Source: Planctomycetaceae bacterium (GTDB taxonomy: Bacteria; Planctomycetota; Phycisphaerae; UBA1845; UTPLA1). From it: a DNA stretch of 64,000 bases. Below are positions 37,183 through 47,300 of the stretch, one piece after another; the first letter of the stretch is position 1, and every line of letters begins with the position of its first letter. Where the stretch lies: positions 17,809 to 81,808 of the forward strand of contig WYBU01000091.1 of assembly GCA_011525745.1 (NCBI GenBank), read 5' to 3'. A program made the translations under genes and the position numbers. The notes beneath the pieces are model-generated. The model was given only the letters and a program-made list of their open reading frames with translations, did not search any database and was not told the origin of the DNA.

Positions 37183-38652
37183 ATGAGCAAGCCGGGGCCG
37201 GGAGGCCACGTACCGATCGAGCGCATCGACGACTGTCGCTGGCGGATACCGATGTCCGCGCGGGCGGACATGCGCGTCGAGGGCATCGTGTATGCCGACG
37301 ATGCTTTGATGGAACACATCCGCAACGATCCCTGCCTGACGCAGGTGGCCAACGTGGCGACGTTGCCCGGCATCGTCCGCGCCAGCCTGGCCATGCCGGA
37401 TATTCACTGGGGCTACGGCTTCTGCATCGGCGGTGTGGCGGCGACCGACCCGGAGCAGGGGGGCGTGATCAGTCCCGGTGGCGTGGGCTACGACATCAAC
37501 TGCGGCGTGCGGTTGATCCGCTCGGACCTGACCGAGAGCGAGGTGCGACCGCGGCTGGAGACGCTGGTGAACGACTTGTTCGCGCGGGTGCCGTGCGGCG
37601 TAGGCGGGCACGGACGTTACAAGTTCGATCGCCATGAGCTGAAGAAGCTGCTGTCGCGCGGCAGTTCGTTCGTATTGGGACTGGACCTGGGCACAGCGGA
37701 GGATCACGCGGCGACCGAGGCGGGCGGCGTCCTGCCCGACGCGGATGCGGACGCGGTGTCGGACCGGGCGTACGAGCGCGGCAAAGATCAGTGCGGGACG
37801 CTGGGATCGGGCAATCACTTTCTGGAAGTGCAGGTGGTTGACGAGGTGTTTTATCCCGAAGCGGCGACGGTGCTGGGGCTGGCGAAGGGTACCGTGACGG
37901 TGATGATTCACTCCGGCTCGCGCGGGCTGGGCTATCAGGTGTGCGAGGATTTCCTGAAGGTGCTGCGCGATGCGCCGAAACGGTATGGCATCGAGTTGCC
38001 CGACCGACAGCTCGTTTGCGCGCCGGTGCACTCAAACGAGGGGCAGCGCTACCTGGCCGCGATGCGGGCGGCGGCCAATTTCGCCTGGTGCAACCGGCAG
38101 ATCATGACGCACCTGACGCGGCAGTCGTTCGCCCACGTGTTCGGCAAGCCGGCCGATCAACTCGGCATGAAGCTGGTCTATGACGTCTGCCACAACATCG
38201 CGAAGTTCGAGCCGTATGAGATCGACGGCCGGACGGTGAATCTGTGCGTGCATCGCAAGGGGGCGACGCGGGCGTTTCCGCCCGGCCATCCGGAGATTCC
38301 CGAGCCGTACCGGGCGATCGGTCAGCCGGTGCTGATTCCGGGCGACATGGGCCGGGCCAGCTACGTGCTGGTGGGGCAGGCCGGGGCGATGGCCGAGACG
38401 TTCGGCAGCACGTGTCACGGCGCGGGGCGGATGATGTCGCGGACGGCGGCGATCAAGTCGGCCCGCGGGCGGTCGATTCAGAAGGAGTTGGCGGCGCGCG
38501 GCGTGATCGCGCGTGCGCGGGGACGGACGGGGCTGGATGAAGAACAGCCGGACGCGTACAAGGACGTCAACGACGTGACGCGCGTGGTGGAGCAGGCGGG
38601 CATCAGCCGGCGCGTTTGCCGCTTGCGGCCGATCGGGGTCATCAAGGGGTGA
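37183..38652 (+). CDS. rtcB: RtcB, GTP-dependent RNA-splicing ligase
   Basis: A 489-residue RNA ligase that joins 2',3'-cyclic phosphate (or 3'-phosphate) and 5'-OH RNA ends in repair or tRNA splicing-type reactions. All family signatures are present: metal-binding Cys in GVGYDINCGVRL, GTLGSGNHFLEVQ, IHSGSRGLGYQ, YDVCHNIAKFE, and the guanylylated His in VHRKGATRAFP; C-terminal GSTCHGAGRMMSR and DVTRVVEQAGI. The ATG at 37183 (GAGGCGAG just upstream) is preferred over an in-frame ATG at 37147. No archease gene is adjacent. A strong hairpin follows at 38723-38759. Confidence 0.97.
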   Translation: MSKPGPGGHVPIERIDDCRWRIPMSARADMRVEGIVYADDALMEHIRNDPCLTQVANVATLPGIVRASLAMPDIHWGYGFCIGGVAATDPEQGGVISPGGVGYDINCGVRLIRSDLTESEVRPRLETLVNDLFARVPCGVGGHGRYKFDRHELKKLLSRGSSFVLGLDLGTAEDHAATEAGGVLPDADADAVSDRAYERGKDQCGTLGSGNHFLEVQVVDEVFYPEAATVLGLAKGTVTVMIHSGSRGLGYQVCEDFLKVLRDAPKRYGIELPDRQLVCAPVHSNEGQRYLAAMRAAANFAWCNRQIMTHLTRQSFAHVFGKPADQLGMKLVYDVCHNIAKFEPYEIDGRTVNLCVHRKGATRAFPPGHPEIPEPYRAIGQPVLIPGDMGRASYVLVGQAGAMAETFGSTCHGAGRMMSRTAAIKSARGRSIQKELAARGVIARARGRTGLDEEQPDAYKDVNDVTRVVEQAGISRRVCRLRPIGVIKG

Positions 38653-38722
38653 CGCGCGGCGGTCCGGTGTCGATGTTGAGGACGGCGCGACGGGCGAACG
38701 TCCAATCCAATCATCAATAGAA

Positions 38723-38759
38723 CCTGACCAAACTAACGAGTGCCGTTAGTTTGGTCGGG
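38723..38759 (+). terminator. strong hairpin after rtcB
   Basis: GACCAAACTAACG (38726-38738) pairs perfectly with CGTTAGTTTGGTC (38744-38756) around AGTGC; flanking bases extend the stem to about 16 pairs including one G-T. No T run follows, so it may act as a transcript-stabilising or weak terminator hairpin. Confidence 0.7.
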
Positions 38760-38824
38760 TCGCGTCGAGCTTCGATTCGCCGTTGAGTTCGGCGCACGGC
38801 AGCCCGCGCGACGGAGTTCCTGGC

Positions 38825-39346
38825 TTGAGCGGCCCCCATGAGGCATGGCCTGGTTCGGACATCAGCGCGTCGCCGGCCATCGTCCGGCTGCGCGACGTGG
38901 CGGCAGGGGATGTCGACCAATTCTTCGAGCATCAATCTGATCCGGTCGCGCATCGCATGGCGGCGTTCGGAACGAAAAACCCGGGCGACCGCGACGCATT
39001 CATGACAAAATGGGGCAGGATCATGGCCGATGCCGCGATCGTCAAGCGGACCATTCTGCTGGACGATCACGTGGCCGGGCACGTGGCGAGCTTCGAGCGG
39101 TTGGGGCAGCGCGAGGTGACGTACTGGCTCGGCCGCGAGTTCTGGGGGCGTGGGGTGGCGACGCGGGCGTTGTCGCTGTTTTTGAATGAGGAGACGACGC
39201 GCCCGCTCTACGCGCGGGTCGTGCGTGACAATGGCGGGTCGCTGCGGGTGCTGGAGAAATGCGGATTCGCAGTCGTGGCATATGAGCGGGCGTTCGCCGA
39301 AGCGCGGGGGGAGGAGGTAGAAGAGGCGATCCTCGTGCTGCGCTGA
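38825..39346 (+). CDS. GNAT family N-acetyltransferase, RimJ/RimL-like
   Basis: About 173 residues. The GNAT fold is shown by VRLRDVAAGDVDQFF at the first strand-helix, VKRTILLDDHVAGHVASFER, EVTYWLGREFWGRGVATRAL with the acetyl-CoA pyrophosphate loop (WGRGVAT), and ARVVRDNGGSLRVLEKCGF, the RimJ/RimL hallmark. The acceptor is unknown. Start is uncertain: TTG at 38825 has GGAG 8 nt upstream and is used here; another in-frame TTG is at 38783. It lies after the rtcB hairpin, convergent with the DUF4274 gene 15 bp away. Confidence 0.85.
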   Translation: MSGPHEAWPGSDISASPAIVRLRDVAAGDVDQFFEHQSDPVAHRMAAFGTKNPGDRDAFMTKWGRIMADAAIVKRTILLDDHVAGHVASFERLGQREVTYWLGREFWGRGVATRALSLFLNEETTRPLYARVVRDNGGSLRVLEKCGFAVVAYERAFAEARGEEVEEAILVLR

Positions 39347-39361
39347 TGCACGCGCCCCGGA

Positions 39362-39874
39362 TCATTTTGTGCGATGCGCCGCCTGCCTACTGCCCGCGCG
39401 CGAATCAAGGCGGCCCGGGCGAACCGGGGCGCACATGAATTCGGGCATGCCGATGGCGGCCAGGCTCTTCTTGCCCTCGGTCCAGTCGCTGCCGCGGTCC
39501 CTTCGCGGATCGAAGGCGGTGCGAGCGGTCCTGAAGTGACCGCGCTTCACCTTGTTGATCAATTCTCGCATCAGCGGGCGTGTTTCCAGAAACTCGATCG
39601 CTTCGGCGTCTCGGACGGCCAGGGCCTCAAAGTAGTAGCGCGGGTCGCGGCGCCAGAAGATTAGCAGGGCCGTGCCGAGATCGCACTTCGGATGCCGAAT
39701 GACGCGCAGCTTCGGACCGATGCCGCCATCCCAGTTGTAACCATCGGCGTATCGGTGAAGCTGCCGGCTGGTCATGCGGGCGATGGGGATGGCGTCGACG
39801 TCGGGATAGGAGTGCCCGGGGTCTATGGCTGCGTCGCGGCGGTTCGCCGTGGTCGACTTCTTCTTCGTGGGCAT
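39362..39874 (-). CDS. DUF4274 domain protein
   Basis: A 170-residue soluble protein. It has the DUF4274 pattern: TSRQLHRYADGYNWDGGIGP, then VIRHPKCDLGTALLIFWR, then DPRYYF. The C-terminal half (FLETRPLMRELINKVKRGHF ending in PEFMCAPVR) is less conserved. Function of the family is unknown. The ATG at 39874 (MPTKKKSTTANRR) is preceded by GGAG at a spacing of 9 nt; the longer in-frame reading upstream is not protein-like. The Lys-rich N-terminus may be disordered. Confidence 0.8.
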   Translation of the reverse strand: MPTKKKSTTANRRDAAIDPGHSYPDVDAIPIARMTSRQLHRYADGYNWDGGIGPKLRVIRHPKCDLGTALLIFWRRDPRYYFEALAVRDAEAIEFLETRPLMRELINKVKRGHFRTARTAFDPRRDRGSDWTEGKKSLAAIGMPEFMCAPVRPGRLDSRAGSRQAAHRTK

Positions 39875-40067
39875 GAGTTTGCTCCAGATTTTCCAAGACA
39901 GGATACGCCAGATCGGCGGGGCCGCAGGATGACATGAGCGATTTCCGGCGTGCGGCGCGCTCTGTGAACTGGCGCGGCGAGGGTATGATGTCGTCCAGTC
40001 ACCGTCGCGTCGAGATCGGCGCGTGGCCCCTCTCGATGCGTTCGTCCATTCTGCAAGGAGCTGATCC

Positions 40068-40598
40068 ATGAATCGAGCCGTGACACATATGGCGTTGCTC
40101 GGGGTACTGATCGTGCTCGCGGGCGGCGTTTGGGCGTTCGCGCAGGACAAGATCGCGCAGCCCAAGCAGGAATACGAGAAGAAGGTGAAGGAATCCGAGG
40201 TTCCACCGGCGGCGATGGCGGCGCTGAAAAAACTGGCCGGCGGGGCGGCGCTGATCGAGTTCGCCGAGGAAGTCGAACACGGTCACAAGTATTTCGAGGG
40301 CACGTGGAAGGGAGCGCACGGGAAGATCGACGGTCTGGTCACGCCGACCGGTGACGTGGTGGAGATCGAAGAGACGATGCCGATCGAGCAAGTTCCCGCC
40401 GCGGTGCGCGAGGCGCTTCAAAAAGAGGCCGGCAAGGACGCGCGCATCACGGTTGAGCGCAAGACGCTGTACATCTACGAGGGGCACTTCAAGAAGGATG
40501 GCCGGGGCCGCGAACTGCAATTCACCGCCGAGGGCCGGGCTTACTACGAGCAGGGTCGGGCGCCGGGACGGGAGGCGGAGGAAGAGGAGGACGAGTAG
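40068..40598 (+). CDS. exported PepSY-like protein
   Basis: A 176-residue protein with a clear signal peptide (MNRAVTHMALLGVLIVLAGG...AFA). The mature part has two PepSY-like (BLIP-like) halves: SEVPPAAMAALKKLAGGAAL followed by EFAEEVEHGHKYFEGTWKG, and IEQVPAAVREALQKEAGKDA followed by ITVERKTLYIYEGHFKKDGR; the alternation of a VPxxVxxAL helix with strands is the PepSY-like signature. The C-terminus is strongly acidic (EAEEEEDE). AAGGAG lies 9 nt before the ATG. Probably periplasmic; partner unknown. Confidence 0.8.
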   Translation: MNRAVTHMALLGVLIVLAGGVWAFAQDKIAQPKQEYEKKVKESEVPPAAMAALKKLAGGAALIEFAEEVEHGHKYFEGTWKGAHGKIDGLVTPTGDVVEIEETMPIEQVPAAVREALQKEAGKDARITVERKTLYIYEGHFKKDGRGRELQFTAEGRAYYEQGRAPGREAEEEEDE

Positions 40599-40881
40599 AA
40601 GGCCGCGGTCCGTTCACGGCAATTCATCCAGGCCCGCGTGTCGACACAGTATTGCCGCCGGACACTGCTGTGTTGATTCCGTTTTTCGCGCCATCGTGCT
40701 GCCCGAATGCGATGAGGCGGCCGGCGGTCGGGTCGGAAACTCGCAGTAACGATCGAATCATTTGGGCATGTTTGAGGAATGGCCATACGGAGTTGTTGGA
40801 TGCGAATGGTCCGTAGCCATTCGTCGGCCGATGTGGGGTATGGCGTGTTGGGGGTAGAGAACTGGGAAAGGCAGGTTAAAC

Positions 40882-41097
40882 GTGCAGAGGTATGAATACA
40901 AGTTCGTGCGGCTTGAGCAGAAGAAAAACTGGCTGGTCGGTGAGATGCCGAGCAAGTCCGCGCTGACGAAGTATGCAGAACAAGTCGCAAAACATGCGAA
41001 ACAAGGCTGGCGGCTGGTGCAGATCTTCACTCCCCCTATGGGCCCGCACGGGCTGGCCACGTACTATGAGTTGATACTGGAGCGTCCGGTGGAGTGA
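40882..41097 (+). CDS. DUF4177 small protein
   Basis: A 71-residue protein starting at GTG 40882. It shows the DUF4177 pattern: an initial YEYKFVRLE strand, a Lys-rich helix (LTKYAEQVAKHAKQGWRLVQ) with the conserved GWRLV, then a strand YYELILERP. These small proteins have no established role. AGGCAGG lies about 6 nt before the start. The preceding 280 bases (40599-40881) contain no recognisable gene. Confidence 0.75.
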   Translation: MQRYEYKFVRLEQKKNWLVGEMPSKSALTKYAEQVAKHAKQGWRLVQIFTPPMGPHGLATYYELILERPVE

Positions 41098-41366
41098 GTC
41101 GCGTGGTACGCGGATCACGGAACGACGCGCAAGCGATTTTGCCGCGCCCATGAAACTCCGGCTTGCCGAAACGTGATTCGGCGAGGTTCATCGAAGCGCG
41201 CAGGCGGAGCGTCGACTTTCGCGTCATCCTTCAGGCGCACAACACCGTAGATGCGGGTTTCATGCAATGCCGACGGCTCGGCGGCGTTATGGCCGGTGTA
41301 GCCGCGCGCGGGCGGGCTTGGCGCGCGCAGTCGGAACCTGGGCCACTGAACGAAAGGACACTCCGA

Positions 41367-43211
41367 ATGTCGTCGCTTCGCCGCATGCTCATCGCTTCGC
41401 TCGGTCTGATCGTGTGCCTCGTCGCGGTCTCTGCCGCGCAGGATCGGTTCCCGCCGCCGCCAGGGGGGCCGGAGGCGGACGATCGACCGCCGCCGCGACC
41501 GCGGGCGGAAAACGTCAAGCGCGGGCTGATTTCCGGCACGAGCGAGGCGTTTGCTGGATACACGCTGTTTGCGCCGCTGAATTCGACGACGACGTACCTG
41601 GTCGACATGAAGGGCGAGGTGGCTCATTCGTGGCCGAGCCGCTACGTGCCGGGGCAGGCGGCGTATCTACTGGCCGACGGCACGCTGCTGCGGTGTGCCC
41701 GCGAGCCGAACAATCGCTACTTCGAGGGCGGCGGCATCGGCGGGCGCGTCGAGCGCATCGCGCCGGATGGCACGGTGCTGTGGGAGTTCGTTCTCGCGGA
41801 TGAGAAGGGCTGCCTGCACCACGACATTGAGCCGATGCCCAACGGCAACATCCTGATGATCGCGTGGGAGAAGAAGACGCGCGACGAGGCGATCGCCGCC
41901 GGCCGCGATCCGGAACTGATGCGCGGCGACGAGTTGTGGCCGGACCGCGTCATCGAGGTGCAGCCGCAGGGGATCCGCGGCGGGCGGATCGTGTGGGAGT
42001 GGCGCGTGTGGGATCACGTCGTTCAGAATCGCGACAAGAACAAGCCGAATTACGGCGCGCCCGCCGATCATCCCGAGCGCGTGGACATCAACTACCGGTC
42101 GAATATGCCGGGGATGCGGCGCGGCGAGCGACGGCGGCTGCGCGATCTGGGGTACTTTGGCGGTGGCGATGATGACGGCCCGCCGGAAGACGCGGGCGGC
42201 CCGCCGCCGCGCGACGATCGGGTGGATCGCGAAGCGCCGGACGAGGGCGATGGTCCGCGTCGGCGCGGTCCGGGGCGGATGGGCATGCAGGCCGACTGGT
42301 GCCACACGAATTCGATCGCATACAACGTGAAGCTGGATCAGATCGTGTTGTCGGTGCATCACTTCAACGAAATCTGGATCATCGATCACGGCACGACGAC
42401 CGAGGAGGCCGCCGGTCGCACGGGCGGGCGGTATGGACGCGGCGGCGACCTGTTGTACCGCTGGGGCAATCCGCGCGCGTATGGCGCGGGCGATGAGAAG
42501 GATCAGCGGCTTTTCGCGCAGCATGATGCGCGGTGGATTCCCGAGGGCTTTCCCGGCGCCGGCAACCTGCTGATCTTCAACAATGGGATGGGGCGTCGCG
42601 AGGAGGCGTACTCGTCGGTCGTGGAGATTGCGCCGCCGATCGAGACGTCGGGGCGTTACACGCTGAAGCGCGGCCGGGCATTCGGGCCGAACAAGCCGAC
42701 GTGGGAATATGCCGCGAACGACAAGCGCGAGTTCTTTTCGAGCCACATTTCCGGCGCGGAGCGTTTGCGTAACGGCAACACGCTGATCTGCGACGGCGAG
42801 CAGGGGCGGCTGTTTGAAGTCACCGCGGCCGGCAAGGTGGTGTGGGATTACGTCAATCCGTTCATCGAGGCGCGACGGCCTGAAGGCGACTTCCGGCCGG
42901 GCCTGGGCGATGGAGATAGTCGACCGCGTCCACGCAGGCCGGAGGGAGTAGAGCGGCCTGATGGTGAGGGTCCGCCGCCGCGCGATGGGCCGGGTGGTCC
43001 GGACGGTCCGCGATTCGGGCGTCGACCGTGGGGGGCCGGCGGTCCGGGCGGATTTCGGCGGCCCTTTGGTCCGGGCGGGCCGATGGGCGGAGTATTCCGC
43101 GCATCACGGTTGGGGTTGGACGACGCGGGCGTGAAGAAGCTGCTAACGGCGAAGCGGGGAATAGGGGAGCAGGGAACAAAGTCGAAAATCGAAACTCGAA
43201 AGTCGAAATGA
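41367..43211 (+). CDS. secreted arylsulfotransferase (ASST)-like protein
   Basis: A 614-residue exported protein with signal peptide MSSLRRMLIASLGLIVCLVAVSAAQ. The body reads as a beta-propeller of arylsulfotransferase type: TLFAPLNSTTTYLVDMKGEV followed by HSW, GTVLWEFVLADEKGCLHHDI, WCHTNSIAYN, IVLSVHHFNEIWIIDH, LLYRWGNPRAYG and FAQHDARWIPEG, with several conserved His residues of the active-site pattern. A low-complexity Asp/Pro/Gly/Arg-rich insert sits near residues 250-310 and a Gly/Pro-rich tail near 520-585. The last roughly 20 residues (RGIGEQGTKSKIETRKSK) and the stop are encoded by the dispersed repeat that begins at about 43151. The ATG at 41367 follows AAGGA. Real substrate unknown. 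Confidence 0.8.
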   Translation: MSSLRRMLIASLGLIVCLVAVSAAQDRFPPPPGGPEADDRPPPRPRAENVKRGLISGTSEAFAGYTLFAPLNSTTTYLVDMKGEVAHSWPSRYVPGQAAYLLADGTLLRCAREPNNRYFEGGGIGGRVERIAPDGTVLWEFVLADEKGCLHHDIEPMPNGNILMIAWEKKTRDEAIAAGRDPELMRGDELWPDRVIEVQPQGIRGGRIVWEWRVWDHVVQNRDKNKPNYGAPADHPERVDINYRSNMPGMRRGERRRLRDLGYFGGGDDDGPPEDAGGPPPRDDRVDREAPDEGDGPRRRGPGRMGMQADWCHTNSIAYNVKLDQIVLSVHHFNEIWIIDHGTTTEEAAGRTGGRYGRGGDLLYRWGNPRAYGAGDEKDQRLFAQHDARWIPEGFPGAGNLLIFNNGMGRREEAYSSVVEIAPPIETSGRYTLKRGRAFGPNKPTWEYAANDKREFFSSHISGAERLRNGNTLICDGEQGRLFEVTAAGKVVWDYVNPFIEARRPEGDFRPGLGDGDSRPRPRRPEGVERPDGEGPPPRDGPGGPDGPRFGRRPWGAGGPGGFRRPFGPGGPMGGVFRASRLGLDDAGVKKLLTAKRGIGEQGTKSKIETRKSK

Positions 43212-43440
43212 AACGTCGAAACAAAGACAAGGGAACAGGGAACAGGGAACGGCGAAGAGAGGACACGCACGCAGGGACAGCGCGGGCTGCGCCCGCAACC
43301 CAATTTGTGACTGAAAACGGCACGAGGGCATGAAGGGAAGAAAGACCTTGCGGGAGATTCGCTCGTAAGTCGATGCCCTGTCGCAAGTTGGGCGGCACGG
43401 TGATTGAAAATCGTCGCGGGACACGAAGAAAGCAAGACAC
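43151..43440 (+). repeat. dispersed composite repeat, copy B
   Basis: Blocks shared with 57605-57900: AGTCGAAA-type units and GGGAACAGGGAACAGGGAAC (43220-43250), then GGCTGCGCCCGCAACCCAAT and TTGTGACTGAAAACGGCACG (43285-43325), then GAAGAAAGACCTTGCGGGAG (about 43338-43358), CTCG, AGTCGAT, and TGAAAATCGTCGCGGGA (about 43404-43420). The left end overlaps the 3' end of the ASST-like gene. No gene was recognised in 43212-43583. Confidence 0.75.
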
Positions 43441-43583
43441 AACTGACCCGACCTTGTTATTGAGACCGATCGTTCCAAAAACTGGTCGTCCGAGCGCATG
43501 CAAGGCGCGCGACGCTCGGAACAGCCCGATCCACGAGTCGGCGTCGCGCTCATCCACGTTCTCCGCTGCGTTATCATGTGTTT

Positions 43584-44150
43584 ATGCGCTCTGACGTCAC
43601 TCAGATCCTCGCAGCCATCGATAACGGCGACGCCGAAGCTTCGAAAACGCTGCTGCCGCTCGTCTACGACGAGCTGCGCAAGCTCGCCGCCCAGCGAATG
43701 AAAGAAGAGGCCGCCGGACACACGCTCCAGGCGACGGCGCTGGTGCATGAAGCCTACCTGCGGCTGGTCGGCTCCAGGGACAAGCAAGGCAAGAGCTGGG
43801 ACAGCCGCGGGCATTTCTTCGCCGCCGCGGCCGAAGCCATGCGACGCATATTGATTGATCGTGCCCGCGCCAAGGGCGCGCAAAAACGCAGCGGAAACCC
43901 GGCTCGGCTGCGGCTCGGTCAGGATCCGCTGAAGAGCGTCGAACAGTCGGCCGAGTTGCTCGACCTCGACGCCGCACTCCAGAAACTGGCTGGCGAAGAC
44001 CCTGTCAAAGCGGAGCTGGTCAAGCTGCGTTTCTTTGCCGGGCTGACACTGGAGGAGGCGGGCAGGATTCTGGGCATCTCTCCCGCGACGGCCGACCGCC
44101 ACTGGTCCTACGCCCGGGCCTGGCTTTACCACGAAATGTCGCGCCGATGA
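43584..44150 (+). CDS. ECF-type RNA polymerase sigma factor (planctomycete TIGR02999-like group)
   Basis: A 188-residue sigma factor. Region 2 is shown by LLPLVYDELRKLAAQRMKEE, LQATALVHEAYLRLV and SRGHFFAAAAEAMRRILIDR; region 4 by LVKLRFFAGLTLEEAGRILG and ISPATADRHWSYARAWLYHE. This extended-spacing ECF form is typical for Planctomycetota and related phyla, often near Ser/Thr kinases. It directs core polymerase to unknown promoters. An ATG at 43584 is used; there is an alternative GTG 6 nt upstream, and no strong ribosome binding site. It is followed by the large lipoprotein and the Ser/Thr kinase on the same strand. Confidence 0.94.
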   Translation: MRSDVTQILAAIDNGDAEASKTLLPLVYDELRKLAAQRMKEEAAGHTLQATALVHEAYLRLVGSRDKQGKSWDSRGHFFAAAAEAMRRILIDRARAKGAQKRSGNPARLRLGQDPLKSVEQSAELLDLDAALQKLAGEDPVKAELVKLRFFAGLTLEEAGRILGISPATADRHWSYARAWLYHEMSRR

Positions 44151-44389
44151 TCCTGCGATCGGACAACTCTCATGTCTCTTGGCCGCCGTTCGAAGGCGGC
44201 TGCTGCGAGCGCGATCCGAATCTCAACGGAAAAACTTGAACTCCCTGAGGCCGGCGGCGGTCGGTTTACGCATTGAAGGTTGGTTCGGGCCGTGCGGACA
44301 CACTCGAAATGCGCAGCCAGTTCGGCGCTGGTGCTGCCGGCGCGCCCTGCGGCCACCACATCCAATACGGGTGAAAGGAAGAGAACAAC

Positions 44390-47300
44390 ATGATCGACTC
44401 CAGGCAACTCGTGTCGACTCCGCTTGCGTGCCGGCGAAATTCGGTTCCATCCCACCCCCCGCTTGCCGGTGCGATGGTGCTGGTTGCGTTGCCGCTTCTT
44501 GCGTTGCTCTGGGGCGGATGCGGTACGGATCCGTTCCCCGCGGATATCAAGGCCGATTCAAGCGCTTCAATCCGGATCGAGGCCATCACGCCCAGCCAAG
44601 GCCCCACCGGCACGCGCGTCACCATTCGCGGCGGGCCTTTCGAGGACAAGATCGGCGTGCTGTTCGGCGCGCATGCGGCCGTGGACCCGATCCTGGTCAA
44701 CACCGGCATGATTACGGCCATCGCCCCGCCGCAATTACCGGGCACGGTGGACGTGACGGTGCTCTCCAACCAGGGCCAGATCACGGTACTGGGTGCATTC
44801 ACCTATGAGGCGCCGGTGGTGCGGGTCGATTCGATCGAACCGGGTTTCGGGCCGATCGAAGGCGGCACGCTAGTGACGCTGCGCGGCGCGGGGATTCCTG
44901 CGAACGCGGGCGTCCTGTTCGGCAACGTCGCGGCGGCCCAGGTCACGTTCGTGAATGACCAACTCGTTACGGTGATCACGCCGGCCGGCCCCCAAGGCCC
45001 GGTCGACGTGACGGTCGTGCACCAGGGGGGCAATGTCGTTGTCCCGATGCAGTTCCTTTACGGCAACGGCACGCCGCGCGATGACGGAACCGACTCGGAC
45101 GGGGACGGTCTGACCGACGCGCAGGAGGAGGCAGGTTGGGAGGTGTGGATCGACTCGTTCGCGCAGGCGTCGACGCGGACGGACACGTACTTCAACGTGC
45201 TTCATTACGCGGTGACCAGCGATCCGTTGGATCCGGACACCGACGGCGACGGGCTGACCGATGACGTCGAGTTTCTTATCAAGAGCGACCCGCGCAAGAA
45301 GGACAGCGATGACGACGGCCTGCGAGACGCCGAGGAATGGAACCAGTGGCTGACGAGTCCCACCAGCGTCGATACCGATGGCGACGCGCGCGGCGACCCC
45401 GCCGCTCCGCTCGCGCCGAACCAGGCGCTCTTCGACGGATTGGAGTTGTTCGAGCCGTCGGTGCTGTTTCTGGACCCCGGCGATTCGGCGCGCGTCGTCA
45501 AGCCGCGGGCCACCTCGCCCACGCTGTCGGACACCGATGGCGACGGCGTCAGCGATTTCGACGAATTCGACAGCACCATTCGCAACGGCGTGATTGCCGA
45601 CCTGCCGCGGCTCGAGTACGAGTTGGTGGGCGACGTGGACGTGCGGCTCATGACCGAATACGCCGAAACCGAGGGCGAGACCAAGGAAACTGGCGTTACG
45701 CTGATTGAGTCCAGGACGGACACGGTCGCCAGCGAACAGAGCAACACGATTGGCTGGAGCTTTGAGGTTGCGCAGACGATCGGGATTGAGGCTGGCTCAG
45801 CAGAGACGAAGACGAAAGTCGATACCACGCTTACCGCGGGCATTCACGGCGAACACACCTGGACCAATTCTGTCGAAAGCTCGCGGACGGCCGGCAAGGA
45901 AACGTCGGAAGTCACGAGCAAATCGAAGGAGTTCACCGAAACGGCGGCGCACGGCTCGATCCGCACGGCCATCCAGTTGACGAATGCGGGGAAAACTTCG
46001 TTTGCTCTGGACGGCCTGAGCGTCCGGGTGTCGCAGCGCGAAAAGCTCAAGCCGTTGGGCGACACGTCCCCGGCGACGGCGCGCAAGACGATTGCGACGC
46101 TGACACCGGTGTTCGACACGATCACGCTGGCTCCGGGGGAGACGGCGGGACCATTCGAGCTGGCCGCCACGGGTGTGAACGCCGACGCGATCAAGGAACT
46201 GATGGCGATGCCCGATACGCTCATGCTGGGCACGGCGGCATTGAACCTGCGCGACAGTTCCGGGCTGGACTACGACTTCGTGCGGGAATTCACGGCCGCG
46301 CAAACGGCGACGCTTGTCATCGACTTCGGCGACGGCGAATTGCGCACGTACACCGTCGCCACGAACGTGGACCGCAATCCCGACAGCACGTATCGCGGCA
46401 TCACGATGAAGCGCGTGCTTGAGGAGTACCTGGGGCTGGCACCCAACGATCCGAAAGACGGATATCGCACGTTTCTCGACCCCAACGGCAGCGGTTTCCA
46501 GGTGCTCAGGGATCTGCTTGACTATCGGCACACGCAGCGCAACGGTATCACGCGGTATTGCTGGAACCTGATCGCGACCGACCGGGCGCACACGCGCGTC
46601 GACTTCCAGTCCATCGTGCTGCGCGCGGGCGATTTTGTGCAACTGATTTACAGCCCCGACGACGACAATGACGGCGTGTCGAACGCGCTTGCGAAAGCGA
46701 CCGGCATCGACCAGTTTCCATTGACGGCGGACGACGCGGACGGCGATGGACTCTCGAACAAGGAAGAGATCATCGACGGCTGGATCGCGTTCCGCGATGC
46801 CAGCGTACCTGACACCGATCAATATGCGACGATCATGTTCGCCACCAGCAGCGAGGACCCCGCCTATCCCGCGTCGCAGGCCCTGGGTGCGCCCGACGGC
46901 CTGGCCTGGGCGCCGGCGTCGCTGGACGGGATCAAGGCGTCCATCCACGTTCGGTATGACACACCGGTCTACTCTAACGGCGCGGTCATTCGCGAATTGA
47001 GCGGCCATGGGATGATCTATCAGGTGGACGCGGTGCAGAATTCGAACAACGCCCTGCATACCGTTTGGAAGGGATCTGATCCGACGCTGCCGGGCGCACC
47101 GCGCGACTTCGTGGTGTCCTGGGCGACGACGCCGTACCTCGTCAAGGGCCTGCGGATCTGGGTCGACACCGACCTCAGTCCCAATGTCCAGGAACAGATC
47201 GACTCCATCGCACTGCGCGGCAGAAGCGTTGCCGGCGATCCGCGGGAGCGCCGCGTATTCTCTTCTCCCATCTCGCCGGATGCGGATCAGGACGGGCTGA

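Noticed and set aside
41163..41366. N-terminal extension of the ASST-like protein
   Set aside because: The upstream in-frame part is not protein-like, while a signal peptide with ribosome binding site begins at 41367.
44151..44389. Anti-sigma factor gene between the sigma factor and the lipoprotein
   Set aside because: The 239 bases contain a weak GCCGCC/GGCGGC hairpin and no reading frame with a membrane helix or zinc-binding motif.
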